Below are positions 1 to 5,831 of a stretch of 8,048 nt of DNA, piece after piece. The stretch spans positions 1 to 8,048 of the forward strand of contig DAOUGC010000138.1 in NCBI GenBank assembly GCA_034429695.1. The letters are read 5' to 3'. Below the pieces are notes generated by a model. The model was given only the letters and a program-made list of their open reading frames with translations. It was not told where the DNA came from and did not search any database. The stretch comes from DAOUGC01 sp034429695 (GTDB taxonomy: Bacteria; Chloroflexota; Anaerolineae; Anaerolineales; Anaerolineaceae). How positions within the stretch are numbered: position 1 is the stretch's first letter; each line of letters opens with the position of its first letter. The translations under genes and the position numbers were made by a program.

Positions 1-67
1 GAGCTGTACCAATAGGATGGGAAAAGGGGAAAAGGCAGCGGGCGAAGATTCATAAAAAGGATGTTCG

Positions 68-202
68 ATGAGTCAAAAAGGAATCGGTTGGCGGCATTTG
101 GAGTCCAGACGAGGGGGGAGCGTTCGCCACACGGCTGTAAACATGGTAAAATCGGGCGAAAGAGAGCAATTCTTCAACCAGATTAGTAAAGAACTTAAAT
201 AA
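68..202 (+). CDS. Possible small ORF of 44 residues, unknown
   Basis: An ATG follows an AAGGA ribosome-binding sequence (57-61) with a 6-base gap, and the frame stays open for 44 codons to TAA at 200-202. The product would be basic, with several Arg and Lys, and ends in FFNQISKELK. I do not recognise it. The same frame is also open from the window edge to a TAA at 53-55, so 2-55 could be the tail of a gene lying upstream, which would put this ORF 12 bases behind it. The ORF ends about 30 bases before the LacI-controlled promoter. Against it: short length, no recognisable motif and no seen homologue. It could equally be an untranslated stretch. Confidence 0.25.
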   Translation: MSQKGIGWRHLESRRGGSVRHTAVNMVKSGEREQFFNQISKELK

Positions 203-230
203 TTCGCAAAAATTTTAATAAAAATACCCT
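194..230 (+). promoter_or_regulatory. AT-rich tract upstream of promoter, UP-element-like
   Basis: This stretch is almost entirely A and T, with short A- and T-runs, and lies immediately before the -35 box at 232. AT-rich tracts in this place often bind the RNA polymerase alpha subunit and raise promoter strength. Composition and position are seen directly; the function is inferred. Confidence 0.35.
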
Positions 231-231
231 A

Positions 232-260
232 TTGACTTTTTCTTATGAAAGCGTTACCAT
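232..260 (+). promoter_or_regulatory. Sigma70-type promoter of the regulator-transporter operon
   Basis: TTGACT (232-237, five of six consensus positions) and TACCAT (255-260, four of six) are separated by 17 bases, the ideal spacing. The -10 box lies inside the first LacI-type operator copy, and the second copy covers the expected transcription start, so repressor binding would block polymerase directly. The leader to the regulator start would be about 90 bases. No other comparable promoter was found before the regulator gene. Confidence 0.55.
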
Positions 261-280
261 AACTTTGGTAACGCTTTCAT
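245..280 (+). promoter_or_regulatory. Twin LacI-family operator (perfect inverted repeat)
   Basis: ATGAAAGCGTTACC (245-258) and its exact reverse complement (267-280) are separated by 8 bases. Each arm contains a complete 14-base LacI-type site, TGAAAGCGTTACCA (246-259 and, reversed, 266-279), with the central CG typical of LacI/GalR operators; it also fits the catabolite-responsive-element pattern TGNAANCGNTNNCA. The CG centres (252/253 and 272/273) are 20 bp apart, about two helical turns, so two repressor dimers would sit on nearly the same face of the DNA. The pair overlaps the -10 box and start region. The LacI-family gene immediately downstream is the obvious ligand-sensing partner. No T-run follows, so this is not a terminator. 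Confidence 0.75.
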
Positions 281-356
281 GATGCTCCACACCGGCAGGT
301 TGTTTCGCCCACTTTAGAAAAAAAGCGAATAATATATCCTCGTGCTTGAGAATGGT

Positions 357-1436
357 ATGCCCCGGAAGACTTCTTCCCCAACCATAGCTGATGTTGCCCG
401 CGAAGCAGGAGTTTCGATTTCGACGGTCAGCCGGATTATTAACAAATCCCCTCAAGTGGCCGATGACACCCTGGATAAAGTTACCGATGCCATACAGCGC
501 CTGGGGTACCTGCCCCACAGCGCAGCACGCAACCTGGCGTTGCGCCACACCAATACCCTCGGCGTGATGTTGGAATCAGTTGGTTCGCCTTTTTTCGGGT
601 GCGTTGTGGCAGGCGCAGAAGAAGCAGCTTACGAGGAAGGTTTCAGCCTGCTGCTGGAAACTCCCGAGCACCTGACGCGGGGCCGCAGACCAGTGCTTGG
701 ACCTTCCAATACGGATGGGCTTTTGCTGATGGGTGTACAGATTAAGAAAAAACAGTTTTCTTATTATCAGGAAGGCTATCCCATCGTCAGCCTGTATCAG
801 CCGGCTCCGCGCTCCCTTCATATTCCATTGATTTCCGTGGAGAATAAGAAGGGAGCGTTTATGATTGTTGATCATCTGATCCGCGCACATGGATTGTCGC
901 GGATCGCTTTTTTGCGCGGCCCCAAGGGCAATTATGATTCCTACTGGCGCGAAGCCGGTTATCGCGAGGCGATGAAACACCACGGGCTTGCCGTCGATGA
1001 GAATTTAATCAGCGACGGCGGCTTTGCGTTTACGGTGGCGCGCGGGGCGGTGTTGAACTGGCTCCGGAGCGGTGTCATGCCCCAGGCGATCTTTGCCGGC
1101 AACGATGATGCCGCCGTGGATGTGATCATGACCCTCAATGCGGTTGGCATGCGTGTGCCGCAGGATGTGGCCGTGGTTGGTTTTGATGACTCCTTCATGG
1201 CGCCGCAAATGGTGCCCCCGTTGACCACCGTGCGCGCCCCCGGGCGCGAGGTGGGGCGTGAGGCTGTGCGCCAGTTATTGCACATGATCCACACAGGCGA
1301 ATCCACCCCGCTCACGTTGTTACCAACCGAGCTGGTGTTGCGAAGTTCGTGCGGTTGTATGCCAGATCCGGATGGTTTGACAGGGTCAAGCCTCTCCCGG
1401 ATTGCGTCTTCACAGGCGACTGGCATTTTGCTTTGA
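357..1436 (+). CDS. LacI/GalR-family transcriptional regulator
   Basis: A 359-residue DNA-binding repressor, the usual length for the family. Residues 9-31 form the helix-turn-helix (TIADVAREAGVSISTVSRIINK), followed by the family's RLGYLPHSAARNLA segment (about 48-61), whose hinge helix inserts into the minor groove. The remainder is a periplasmic-binding-protein-like sensor domain, with the usual phrases REAGYREAM, IFAGNDDAA, VAVVGFDD and PLTTVRAPGREVG, then LPTELVLRSSCGC before a tail of about 25 residues. It probably binds a sugar and controls the operon it heads, including itself, through the twin operator at 245-280. Start choice: ATG 357 has a GAG motif (348-350) six bases upstream and gives a conventional N terminus; GTG 342 in the same frame would add five residues but has no visible ribosome-binding site. 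No defect is seen. The identity of the inducing sugar cannot be read from the sequence. Confidence 0.93.
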   Translation: MPRKTSSPTIADVAREAGVSISTVSRIINKSPQVADDTLDKVTDAIQRLGYLPHSAARNLALRHTNTLGVMLESVGSPFFGCVVAGAEEAAYEEGFSLLLETPEHLTRGRRPVLGPSNTDGLLLMGVQIKKKQFSYYQEGYPIVSLYQPAPRSLHIPLISVENKKGAFMIVDHLIRAHGLSRIAFLRGPKGNYDSYWREAGYREAMKHHGLAVDENLISDGGFAFTVARGAVLNWLRSGVMPQAIFAGNDDAAVDVIMTLNAVGMRVPQDVAVVGFDDSFMAPQMVPPLTTVRAPGREVGREAVRQLLHMIHTGESTPLTLLPTELVLRSSCGCMPDPDGLTGSSLSRIASSQATGILL

Positions 1437-1444
1437 CCTTCCCC

Positions 1445-1459
1445 GAAAGGAGGTGATGG
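1445..1459 (+). promoter_or_regulatory. Near-perfect Shine-Dalgarno sequence without usable start; STAB-SD-like
   Basis: GAAAGGAGGTGAT contains eleven consecutive bases (1447-1457) complementary to the 3' end of bacterial 16S rRNA. No start codon lies at normal distance: the only ATG (1456) overlaps the motif itself. The real start of the next gene is about 85 bases downstream and has its own ribosome-binding site. In Bacillus, GAAAGGAGG elements placed far upstream of a gene (STAB-SD, first described for cry3A) hold a 30S subunit and block 5' exonuclease, stabilising the mRNA. The sequence match is seen; the stabilising role here is inferred. Confidence 0.4.
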
Positions 1460-1520
1460 AACGACCAATCTGTAAGGAACGTTGTTTGTGTGCAAGTCCA
1501 AAACAAAAGGATTGTAATTC

Positions 1521-1530
1521 AGGAAAGGAG
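1521..1530 (+). promoter_or_regulatory. Ribosome-binding site of the binding protein
   Basis: AGGAAAGGAG lies 10 bases before ATG 1541. It decides the start in favour of 1541, where a clean lipoprotein signal peptide begins, over the in-frame GTG at 1490, which would place 17 polar residues ahead of the signal peptide. Confidence 0.65.
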
Positions 1531-1540
1531 AAGCGTTTCA

Positions 1541-3451
1541 ATGAAATCGAAGTTTTGGGTACTTTTGTCTCTGTTGGTGGTCCTGAGCTTTGCTCTGGCC
1601 GCTTGCGGCCCCGCCGCCACGCCGACTGCTGAGGAACCTGCCGCAGAAGAACCCGCCGCGGAAGAACCCGCCGCCGAGGAGCCCGCCGCGGAAGAACCCG
1701 CCGCTGAGGAGCCTGCCGCTGAAGAGCCGGCCGCCGATGTTGACCTGCCCCGCAATGAGACCCTGTACTTCAACGGTCAGCAGTGGGGTTCGGTTGTTGG
1801 TTGGAATCCCTATTCATCCAACAATAACAACGCCATGGCCATTGCTCAGGGCGACAACGCCCGCGTGCTGATGTTCGAGACGCCGTACATGTACAACATG
1901 ATCGATGGCAAGCAGTATCCTCTGCTGGCCGACGGCGATCCCACCTGGAACGAAGCCCGCACCGAGCTGACCTTCAAGATCAAACCCGCCGCCATGTGGA
2001 GCGACGGCACCCCCGTGACCGCTGAGGACGTTGCCTATACCTGGGCCACCAACCTCAAGTACGAAACCACCGTGGGTGTTGGCTATCGCGATTTCATCGA
2101 CACCATCGAAGCCGTTGACGCCTCGACCGTCGTGATCAAAGCCAAACTGACCGAAGATGGCATGGCCGTGAACCCCCTGCAGGTTCTGTCCTACATCAGC
2201 GCCAACTACGTTGTCCAGAAAGCCTGGACCGAGACCCTCGAAGCCCGCGTTGCTGGCGACGCCGCTGCCCTCAAGGCCGACCCCGCCGATGACGTGGTTG
2301 CCTCTGGCCCGTACACCAAGTACTTTGTTGACGACACCAAGGTCGTTCTGGTTCGTGTTGAAGAATACTGGGGACAGGATGCCTCCATGTGGGGCAAGCT
2401 GCCCGCGCCCAAGTACCTGGCGCACACCATCTTCGCCGACAACAACGCCGGTTTCCTGGCTCTCAAGGCCGGTGAAGTGGACGTTTCCCAGCAGTTCAAC
2501 GCCAACGTTCAGGACCTGTGGTTGGAAGAAGGTCTGCCCATCAGCACCTACATGGACGAGGCTCCTTATAGCATCGCCGCCTCCCTGCCGACCGCCTACT
2601 TCAACCTGAACTCCTACGGTCTGGACAATGTGGCCGTCCGCAAAGCCATCGCCATCGCGGTGGACTACGACACCATCATTGCCAACGCCATGACCAACCA
2701 GTCCCCCACCTTCGCCCAGGTTCCGCGCTCAGTGATGAACCCGACCGCTGGCGAGCAGGCTCTGTACGATCAGGCCGCTGTGGCCGACCTGCAGTGGGTT
2801 GGTAACGACGTCGAAGGCGCCAACGCCCTCCTCGACGAAGCCGGCATCATCGACAGCGATGGCGACGGCTGGCGCGAACTGGATGGCCAGAAGCTGTCCT
2901 ACGTTGCCTCCTGCCCCAACGGCTGGTCTGACTGGCAGGCTGCCATCGAAATCGTGGCCGCCGCTGGCGAGAAGATCGGCATCGAAATCACCACCCTGTA
3001 CCCCGAATGGGGCGTCTATCAGACCGTGGCCACCAACGCCTCGCAGACCGACTATGACATCTTCATGTTCTGGTCAAACGGCGCTGGCCCGACCAATCCT
3101 TGGGGCCGTGTTCGCCAGCTCATGGCGGGCGAATTCGCCGGCACCGAGAACAACTGGAACGGTAACTGGGGTGGTTATGTCAATCCCCGCATCGACGAGA
3201 TCATCGCTCAGATCCCCAACGAGACCGATCCCGCCGTCCTGAAGGAACTGTACACCGAAGCCACCGAGATCTACCTGACCGACGTGCCGTCCTTCACCCT
3301 GATGTATCGCCCGCAGTCGTTCCACACCGTGAACGAGTCTGTCTGGACGAACTTCCCGACCGCTGAAGATGGTCTGAACATCCCGCCGCTGGACCTGATG
3401 GATGGTTACAGCGTTGCCGGTCTGTACAACCTGACCCTGGTTGGTGAGTAA
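1541..3451 (+). CDS. ABC importer solute-binding lipoprotein (family 5, Opp/Dpp type)
   Basis: A 636-residue extracytoplasmic lipoprotein that captures the substrate for the importer encoded downstream. Residues 1-21 are a lipoprotein signal peptide (Lys-rich start, Leu/Val core, LAA) and Cys22 is the lipid-anchored residue. Residues 29-63 are a seven-copy AEEP linker that would hold the binding domain off the membrane. The SBP_bac_5 signature follows (WSDGTPVTAEDVAYTW from Trp153), then FLALKAGEVD, the conserved RKAIAIAVDYD segment and a DSDGDGWRE acidic loop (438-446) common in this family. The C-terminal half is rich in Trp and Tyr (NGWSDWQ, PEWGVYQ, FWSNGAGPTNPWGR, NNWNGNWGGY), as expected for stacking on sugar rings. 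Family members bind peptides, nickel or oligosaccharides; LacI control and the aromatic residues favour oligosaccharide, which is inference. Codons are strongly biased to C-ending forms (GCC, ACC, AAC, GAC, ATC), more than in the permeases, consistent with high expression. Confidence 0.95.
   Translation: MKSKFWVLLSLLVVLSFALAACGPAATPTAEEPAAEEPAAEEPAAEEPAAEEPAAEEPAAEEPAADVDLPRNETLYFNGQQWGSVVGWNPYSSNNNNAMAIAQGDNARVLMFETPYMYNMIDGKQYPLLADGDPTWNEARTELTFKIKPAAMWSDGTPVTAEDVAYTWATNLKYETTVGVGYRDFIDTIEAVDASTVVIKAKLTEDGMAVNPLQVLSYISANYVVQKAWTETLEARVAGDAAALKADPADDVVASGPYTKYFVDDTKVVLVRVEEYWGQDASMWGKLPAPKYLAHTIFADNNAGFLALKAGEVDVSQQFNANVQDLWLEEGLPISTYMDEAPYSIAASLPTAYFNLNSYGLDNVAVRKAIAIAVDYDTIIANAMTNQSPTFAQVPRSVMNPTAGEQALYDQAAVADLQWVGNDVEGANALLDEAGIIDSDGDGWRELDGQKLSYVASCPNGWSDWQAAIEIVAAAGEKIGIEITTLYPEWGVYQTVATNASQTDYDIFMFWSNGAGPTNPWGRVRQLMAGEFAGTENNWNGNWGGYVNPRIDEIIAQIPNETDPAVLKELYTEATEIYLTDVPSFTLMYRPQSFHTVNESVWTNFPTAEDGLNIPPLDLMDGYSVAGLYNLTLVGE
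1625..1729 (+). repeat. Seven tandem 15-bp repeats encoding (x-AEEP) linker
   Basis: Seven consecutive 15-base units encode TAEEP followed by six AAEEP. They lie just behind the lipid-anchor Cys of the binding protein. The units differ at third codon positions (GCA/GCG/GCC/GCT, GAA/GAG, CCC/CCT/CCG) while the peptide stays constant, so the peptide pattern seems to be maintained. Such Pro/Glu-rich linkers are common spacers in Chloroflexota lipoproteins. Confidence 0.9.
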
Positions 3452-3473
3452 ACTGTAAGTTGAATTAAGTCCG

Positions 3474-3508
3474 GGGGGCTGTCTGGAAAATTTGACCAGA
3501 CAGCCCCC
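3474..3508 (+). other. GC-rich stem-loop between binding protein and permeases
   Basis: GGGGGCTGTCTGG (3474-3486) pairs perfectly with CCAGACAGCCCCC (3496-3508) across a 9-base AT-rich loop. No T-run follows, so it is not a standard intrinsic terminator. It begins 22 bases after the binding-protein stop. Hairpins in this place in importer operons (for example after malE) protect the binding-protein message from 3' exonucleases and lower expression of the permeases. That role is inferred here. Partial termination cannot be excluded. Confidence 0.75.
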
Positions 3509-3522
3509 GTGGATTGTATAAT
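3492..3522 (+). promoter_or_regulatory. Possible internal promoter for the permease-ATPase genes
   Basis: A perfect TATAAT (3517-3522) lies 32 bases before the permease start, with TTGACC (3492-3497, five of six positions) upstream. The spacer is 19 bases, longer than the ideal 17, so activity may be weak. The -35 element falls in the loop and right arm of the stem-loop. It could supply a basal level of transport proteins independent of the operator. It is a sequence match only. Confidence 0.35.
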
Positions 3523-3541
3523 AGAAAGAAAAAAAGTACGC

Positions 3542-3548
3542 GGAGGTG
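3542..3548 (+). promoter_or_regulatory. Ribosome-binding site that fixes a TTG start
   Basis: GGAGGTG with a 7-base gap from the GGAGG core to TTG 3554. It argues for TTG 3554 over the in-frame GTG 3509, which has no ribosome-binding site, overlaps the stem-loop region and would add 15 residues not expected at the start of this permease family. Confidence 0.7.
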
Positions 3549-3553
3549 TTGGG

Positions 3554-4558
3554 TTGAAAGGGTACCGAAGGTATTTCCTTAATAAAATCGTCTGGTTCCT
3601 GATAACACTCGTGTGCGCATTCATCTTGAATTTCATCCTGCCGCGCTTGATGCCAGGCGATCCGGTGGCCGTCATTACCCAACGCGTGACCCAGGGTATG
3701 GAGAGCCAGGCGGGTATTGCGGCGGTATACGAAGAATACGCCGAGTTGTTTGGTACCAACAAACCCATGACGGAGCAGTTTTTCCTGTATGTGAAAAATA
3801 TGGTGAGGGGTGATCTGGGGACTTCCTTGAGCCAGTACCCCCGGTCTGTGGCAGACATATTACAGTCTTCCATCTGGTGGACCATTGCTCTGCAATTCCC
3901 GGCGATCATCGTCGGGTGGATCATTGGGAATACACTGGGGGCGCTTGCGGCATATCTTAAAGGTGGATTTGATAAAATTCTCATGCCGCTCAGTATTTTC
4001 TTCAGTAACCTGCCTGCCTTTGGCATGGCGGTGGTGCTGCTGGCAGTTTTTGCAGTCTCCTTGAAAATCTTTCCCACCTCAGGTGGGTACGGGTTTGACA
4101 TGCTGCCCAACTTTAGCTGGGCATTCATCTGGTCGGTGATTGTTCACTATCAGTTGCCCTTCTGGTCAATTGTATTGATCGCCATCGGCGGTCAGGCAAT
4201 TGGCATGCGTTCGATGTCCATCTACGAATTAAACGCGGACTATGTAAAGTACGCCCGCTTTATGGGAATTAAAGATAAAAAGATTATCGGTTACGTATTT
4301 CGTAATGCCATGCTCCCGCAAATCACCGGTCTGGCACTTTCGATCGGTACCATGGTGGGCGGTGCGCTGGTGGCTGAAACCATATTCAGCTACCCGGGGC
4401 TGGGCTCCACCATCCTTACCGCGGTGATGGGTCAGGATTACCCCCTGATTTCGGCGGTCACGTTGATCATCACATTAATGGTGCTGATTGCGACCTTCCT
4501 CATTGAAATTCTTTACGGCGTGATCGACCCGCGCATTAAAGCCGCGCAGGCGGAATAA
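3554..4558 (+). CDS. ABC importer permease, DppB/OppB type
   Basis: A 334-residue inner-membrane subunit, normal length for the family. It forms half of the translocation channel with the DppC-type permease. The N terminus (KGYRRYFLNKIVWFLITLVCA) and LPRLMPGDPV after the first membrane segment are typical of DppB proteins. About six membrane segments are visible, roughly at residues 6-27, 107-137, 143-172, 186-213, 260-282 and 298-325. The cytoplasmic EAA coupling loop that docks on an ATPase lies around 225-245 (ELNADYVKYARFMGI), and the closing YGVIDPRI is characteristic. The start is a rare TTG supported by GGAGGTG. The stop is followed after 14 bases by the next permease, so the two are surely cotranslated. 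Substrate cannot be told from this subunit; Opp/Dpp permeases serve peptide, nickel and sugar systems. Confidence 0.94.
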   Translation: MKGYRRYFLNKIVWFLITLVCAFILNFILPRLMPGDPVAVITQRVTQGMESQAGIAAVYEEYAELFGTNKPMTEQFFLYVKNMVRGDLGTSLSQYPRSVADILQSSIWWTIALQFPAIIVGWIIGNTLGALAAYLKGGFDKILMPLSIFFSNLPAFGMAVVLLAVFAVSLKIFPTSGGYGFDMLPNFSWAFIWSVIVHYQLPFWSIVLIAIGGQAIGMRSMSIYELNADYVKYARFMGIKDKKIIGYVFRNAMLPQITGLALSIGTMVGGALVAETIFSYPGLGSTILTAVMGQDYPLISAVTLIITLMVLIATFLIEILYGVIDPRIKAAQAE

Positions 4559-4572
4559 GGAGAGATGCTGCG

Positions 4573-5823
4573 ATGAAACATACACTTCAGCAAGTTTTTC
4601 GCTCTCCAAAATTTGTCACCGGTTTCGTCATCTTCATGGCGATGGTTTTGACGGTGATCATTTACCCGTTGATTGTCACCACCCCTCCACTTCAAATTGT
4701 TGCCCAGGGTACGTTCTTTGAGCCGGGCACATACGTCAATATTTATGACAGCATCAACAGCGAGCCTTATACGCTCAAGCTGGACGATGCTGAGGAAAAA
4801 CGCGTGGCCGCCCGCCTGGGCGATAAGGAACGCGCCGACTTGAAGGAATGGTTGGTGGGTTTTGGCATCGCTGAGACCGAGATTGACATTCACGACACCG
4901 AGAAACTGCTTGAGCAGTGGGTGGCAAATTATGACCCCACACTCAAGTTCAAAGGCATGACCACCGCCCGTCAGAAATATTTCCAGCGGCTTGACCGCTC
5001 ACTGGAGACATTGCTTCATTCGGGCGGTATTACCATCGCGGCGGCAAACCCTGACACCGGTGTGTTGGAACAGTCTGATGTTGTGGAACCCACTGATTAT
5101 GTCAACATCAATCAGGTTCCCAATGTGCGGGTCTTCCCACTGGGAACGGATAACTTTGGCCGCGATGTGCTCACCGAGTTGATTTCAGCCACGCGCCCCT
5201 CCCTGCAGATTGGCCTGGTGGGCGGTTCCATCGCCACATTAATTGGCCTGCTGCTGGGGCTGGTGGGGGGCTACATTGGCGGAGCGGTGGATGATGGCGT
5301 GATGTTCCTCACCAACCTCTTCACGGTGATCCCATCCTTTGTGCTGTTGATCTTGATCTCCTTCAGCATCGGGCAGGAGCAACGCGGACCAATAACGGTT
5401 GCGGTGGTCATCGGTCTGACATCGTGGGTGTGGACGGCGCGTGCGGTGCGCGCGCAGGTCATCTCGCTGCGCAACCGTGACCACGTGAATCTGTCCAAGC
5501 TGTCGGGTCACTCCATTGGCCACATTATCATCTTTGACATTCTGCCGTACATTGCCTCGTATGTGGTGATGGCGCTGATTTTGCAAATTTCCTCCGGCAT
5601 CCTCGCCGAAGCCGGTCTGTCGGTGCTGGGGCTGGGTCCAAAGACCACGCTGGTGCCAACCCTGGGGTTGATGATGAACTGGGCCATGATTTACTCTGCG
5701 CATATCATGGGTAAATGGTGGGCGTACTTCCCTGTCATTGTCGTCATCGCGTTGATTTCCTTCTCGATGAACCTGATGAATACCGGGCTCGATCAGATTT
5801 TCAACCCCGCATTGCGAGACTAG
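4573..5823 (+). CDS. ABC importer permease, DppC/OppC type, with large extracytoplasmic insertion
   Basis: A 416-residue inner-membrane subunit, the partner of the DppB-type permease; ordinary DppC proteins have about 300 residues. Residues 14-35 form the first membrane segment. The family hallmark LGTDNFGRDV is at 190-199, about 110 residues later than usual. The additional segment (about 58-171) is charged and looks largely helical, and should lie outside the membrane. It is flanked by two copies of EPxxYVNI (50-57 and 172-179). From about 205 the protein is a normal BPD_transp_1 domain with four or five membrane segments, the EAA loop region (RNRDHVNLSKLSGHSIGHIIIFDILP) and ILAEAGLSVLGLG. 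ATG 4573 is preceded by AGGAG (4558-4562) with a 10-base gap. The extra domain may contact the binding protein or its ligand, which is inference. The family call is secure. Confidence 0.93.
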   Translation: MKHTLQQVFRSPKFVTGFVIFMAMVLTVIIYPLIVTTPPLQIVAQGTFFEPGTYVNIYDSINSEPYTLKLDDAEEKRVAARLGDKERADLKEWLVGFGIAETEIDIHDTEKLLEQWVANYDPTLKFKGMTTARQKYFQRLDRSLETLLHSGGITIAAANPDTGVLEQSDVVEPTDYVNINQVPNVRVFPLGTDNFGRDVLTELISATRPSLQIGLVGGSIATLIGLLLGLVGGYIGGAVDDGVMFLTNLFTVIPSFVLLILISFSIGQEQRGPITVAVVIGLTSWVWTARAVRAQVISLRNRDHVNLSKLSGHSIGHIIIFDILPYIASYVVMALILQISSGILAEAGLSVLGLGPKTTLVPTLGLMMNWAMIYSAHIMGKWWAYFPVIVVIALISFSMNLMNTGLDQIFNPALRD

Positions 5824-5829
5824 GTGATC
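5822..5829 (+). promoter_or_regulatory. Ribosome-binding site overlapping the upstream stop codon
   Basis: AGGTGATC matches the part of the anti-Shine-Dalgarno complement downstream of the usual GGAGG core, and begins within the TAG stop of the DppC-type gene, two bases before ATG 5832. It supports translational coupling and selects 5832 over the in-frame ATG 5715, which lies deep inside the permease gene. Confidence 0.5.
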
Positions 5830-5831
5830 CT

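Noticed and set aside
115..128. Further operator-like core AGCGTT upstream of the promoter
   Set aside because: Only eight of fourteen positions match the operator, a level expected by chance, and it lies inside the possible small ORF.
1433..1520. Separate promoter for the binding-protein gene (TTGACC at 1433, TGTAAT at 1513)
   Set aside because: The two boxes are far too distant from each other, and neither has a suitable partner at 15-19 bases.
1456..1632. Open frame from ATG 1456 (58 residues, Cys-rich start) overlapping the binding-protein gene in another frame
   Set aside because: The ATG overlaps the Shine-Dalgarno motif, leaving too little spacing, and most of the frame runs out of frame through the signal peptide and linker of the real gene.
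1625..1729. Tandem 15-base units as a CRISPR-like or mobile repeat
   Set aside because: They are contiguous, without spacers, in frame and coding for a lipoprotein linker.
3474..3508. Stem-loop as a full intrinsic terminator
   Set aside because: There is no T-run after the stem, and the permeases needed by the binding protein lie directly downstream.
3509..3553. In-frame GTG 3509 as the DppB-type start
   Set aside because: It has no ribosome-binding site and begins directly at the hairpin; TTG 3554 has GGAGGTG at good spacing and gives the family's normal N terminus.
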